A DNA stretch of 12,533 nucleotides, from positions 1 through 12,533 of the forward strand of contig CAZVVM010000051.1 in assembly GCA_964630635.1 (NCBI GenBank), read 5' to 3'. This stretch comes from Colimorpha_A sp964630635. GTDB taxonomy: Bacteria > Bacillota > Clostridia > Oscillospirales > CAG-272. The notes beneath the pieces were generated by a model. That model was not told where the DNA came from. It did not search any database and worked only from the letters and a program-made list of their open reading frames with translations. The position numbers and the translations under genes are program-made. Positions 12,431 to 12,533 of the stretch are shown here, piece after piece (within the stretch, counting starts at the first letter, position 1; every line of letters begins with the position of its first letter).

Positions 12431-12533
12431 ACGGTAGGAGCGCGTGGGGTTCCCCGAAGCAAATGAAATGGGCTTGGGGTTCCGAGCAAGCTCCTCCTCT
12501 ATGAGTGACATATTGAACGTTAATTTGTAGGGT
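12431..12533. repeat. GC-rich intergenic repeat at the right edge
   Basis: TGGGGTTCC occurs twice (12445-12453 and 12475-12483). Between and across them CCCC-g-AAGC (12452-12460) pairs with GCTTGGGG (12472-12479). GAGGAGCTTGCTCGG on the minus strand and ATTTGTAGGG (12523-12532) recall the repeat block at 8837-9040, which has ATTTGTAGGG and GCTCCTCC too. The element probably continues beyond the window. Confidence 0.5.

Noticed and set aside
12272..12511. An 80-residue N-terminal extension of MazF, or a mazE-like gene in this stretch.
   Set aside because: It crosses a repeat and a candidate promoter, has no MazE-like features, and the family start with its ribosome binding site lies at 12271.

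Overview
The window looks like a chromosomal fragment of a member of the Bacillota, most likely a gut-type clostridium. The reasons are strong AGGAGG-type ribosome binding sites, short Lys-rich lipoprotein signal peptides with a lipobox Cys at residue 20, a MazF closely resembling the Bacillus/Clostridia type, GC-rich hairpin terminators and dispersed GC-rich intergenic hairpin repeats. Genus cannot be fixed from sequence alone. Except for one small membrane-protein gene, every recognised gene is on the minus strand, so transcription runs right to left.

Positions 1-6612 hold four consecutive paralogous genes for surface lipoproteins with the GH123-like (DUF4091) architecture: an N-terminal beta-sandwich, then a TIM-barrel-type hydrolase domain. 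Transcription order is 6612-4942, 4930-3287, 3200-1572, and a copy from 1552 that runs off the left edge. Gaps are 11, 86 and 19 bp. The two leftmost copies are recent duplicates. The promoter-proximal copy is the most diverged and has lost the Asp of the presumed catalytic Asp-Glu pair, so it may be a binding or pseudo-enzyme paralogue. A 353 bp leader upstream contains nested hairpins and a decayed coding-like island.

Positions 6966-8420 encode an extracellular solute-binding lipoprotein of the carbohydrate ABC-transporter type. No permease or ATPase is visible nearby. Its 5' region is AT-rich with two candidate promoters, paired repeats and an unusual 8-bp-period G/T-rich tandem repeat. 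Positions 8837-9040 carry GC-rich hairpin repeats. Positions 9055-10574 are a two-gene operon: a cytoplasmic beta-propeller protein (DUF6528-like) followed by a concanavalin/jelly-roll protein, both types often linked to carbohydrate metabolism.

A divergent promoter region at 10687-10784 separates that operon from a plus-strand 80-residue membrane protein. That gene ends at a bidirectional terminator shared with a HEPN gene. The right end (11116-12271) is a toxin-antitoxin-like cluster: mazF, then a degenerate minimal nucleotidyltransferase and a HEPN protein under their own promoter. The nucleotidyltransferase lacks all its expected catalytic acids and the HEPN protein lacks the R-x4-6-H RNase motif, so this pair differs from characterised MntA/HepT modules.

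Taken together, I infer an accessory glycan-foraging locus (surface hydrolase family, binding lipoprotein, cytoplasmic carbohydrate-associated proteins) beside a small RNA-toxin cluster. The substrate is not shown by the sequence.
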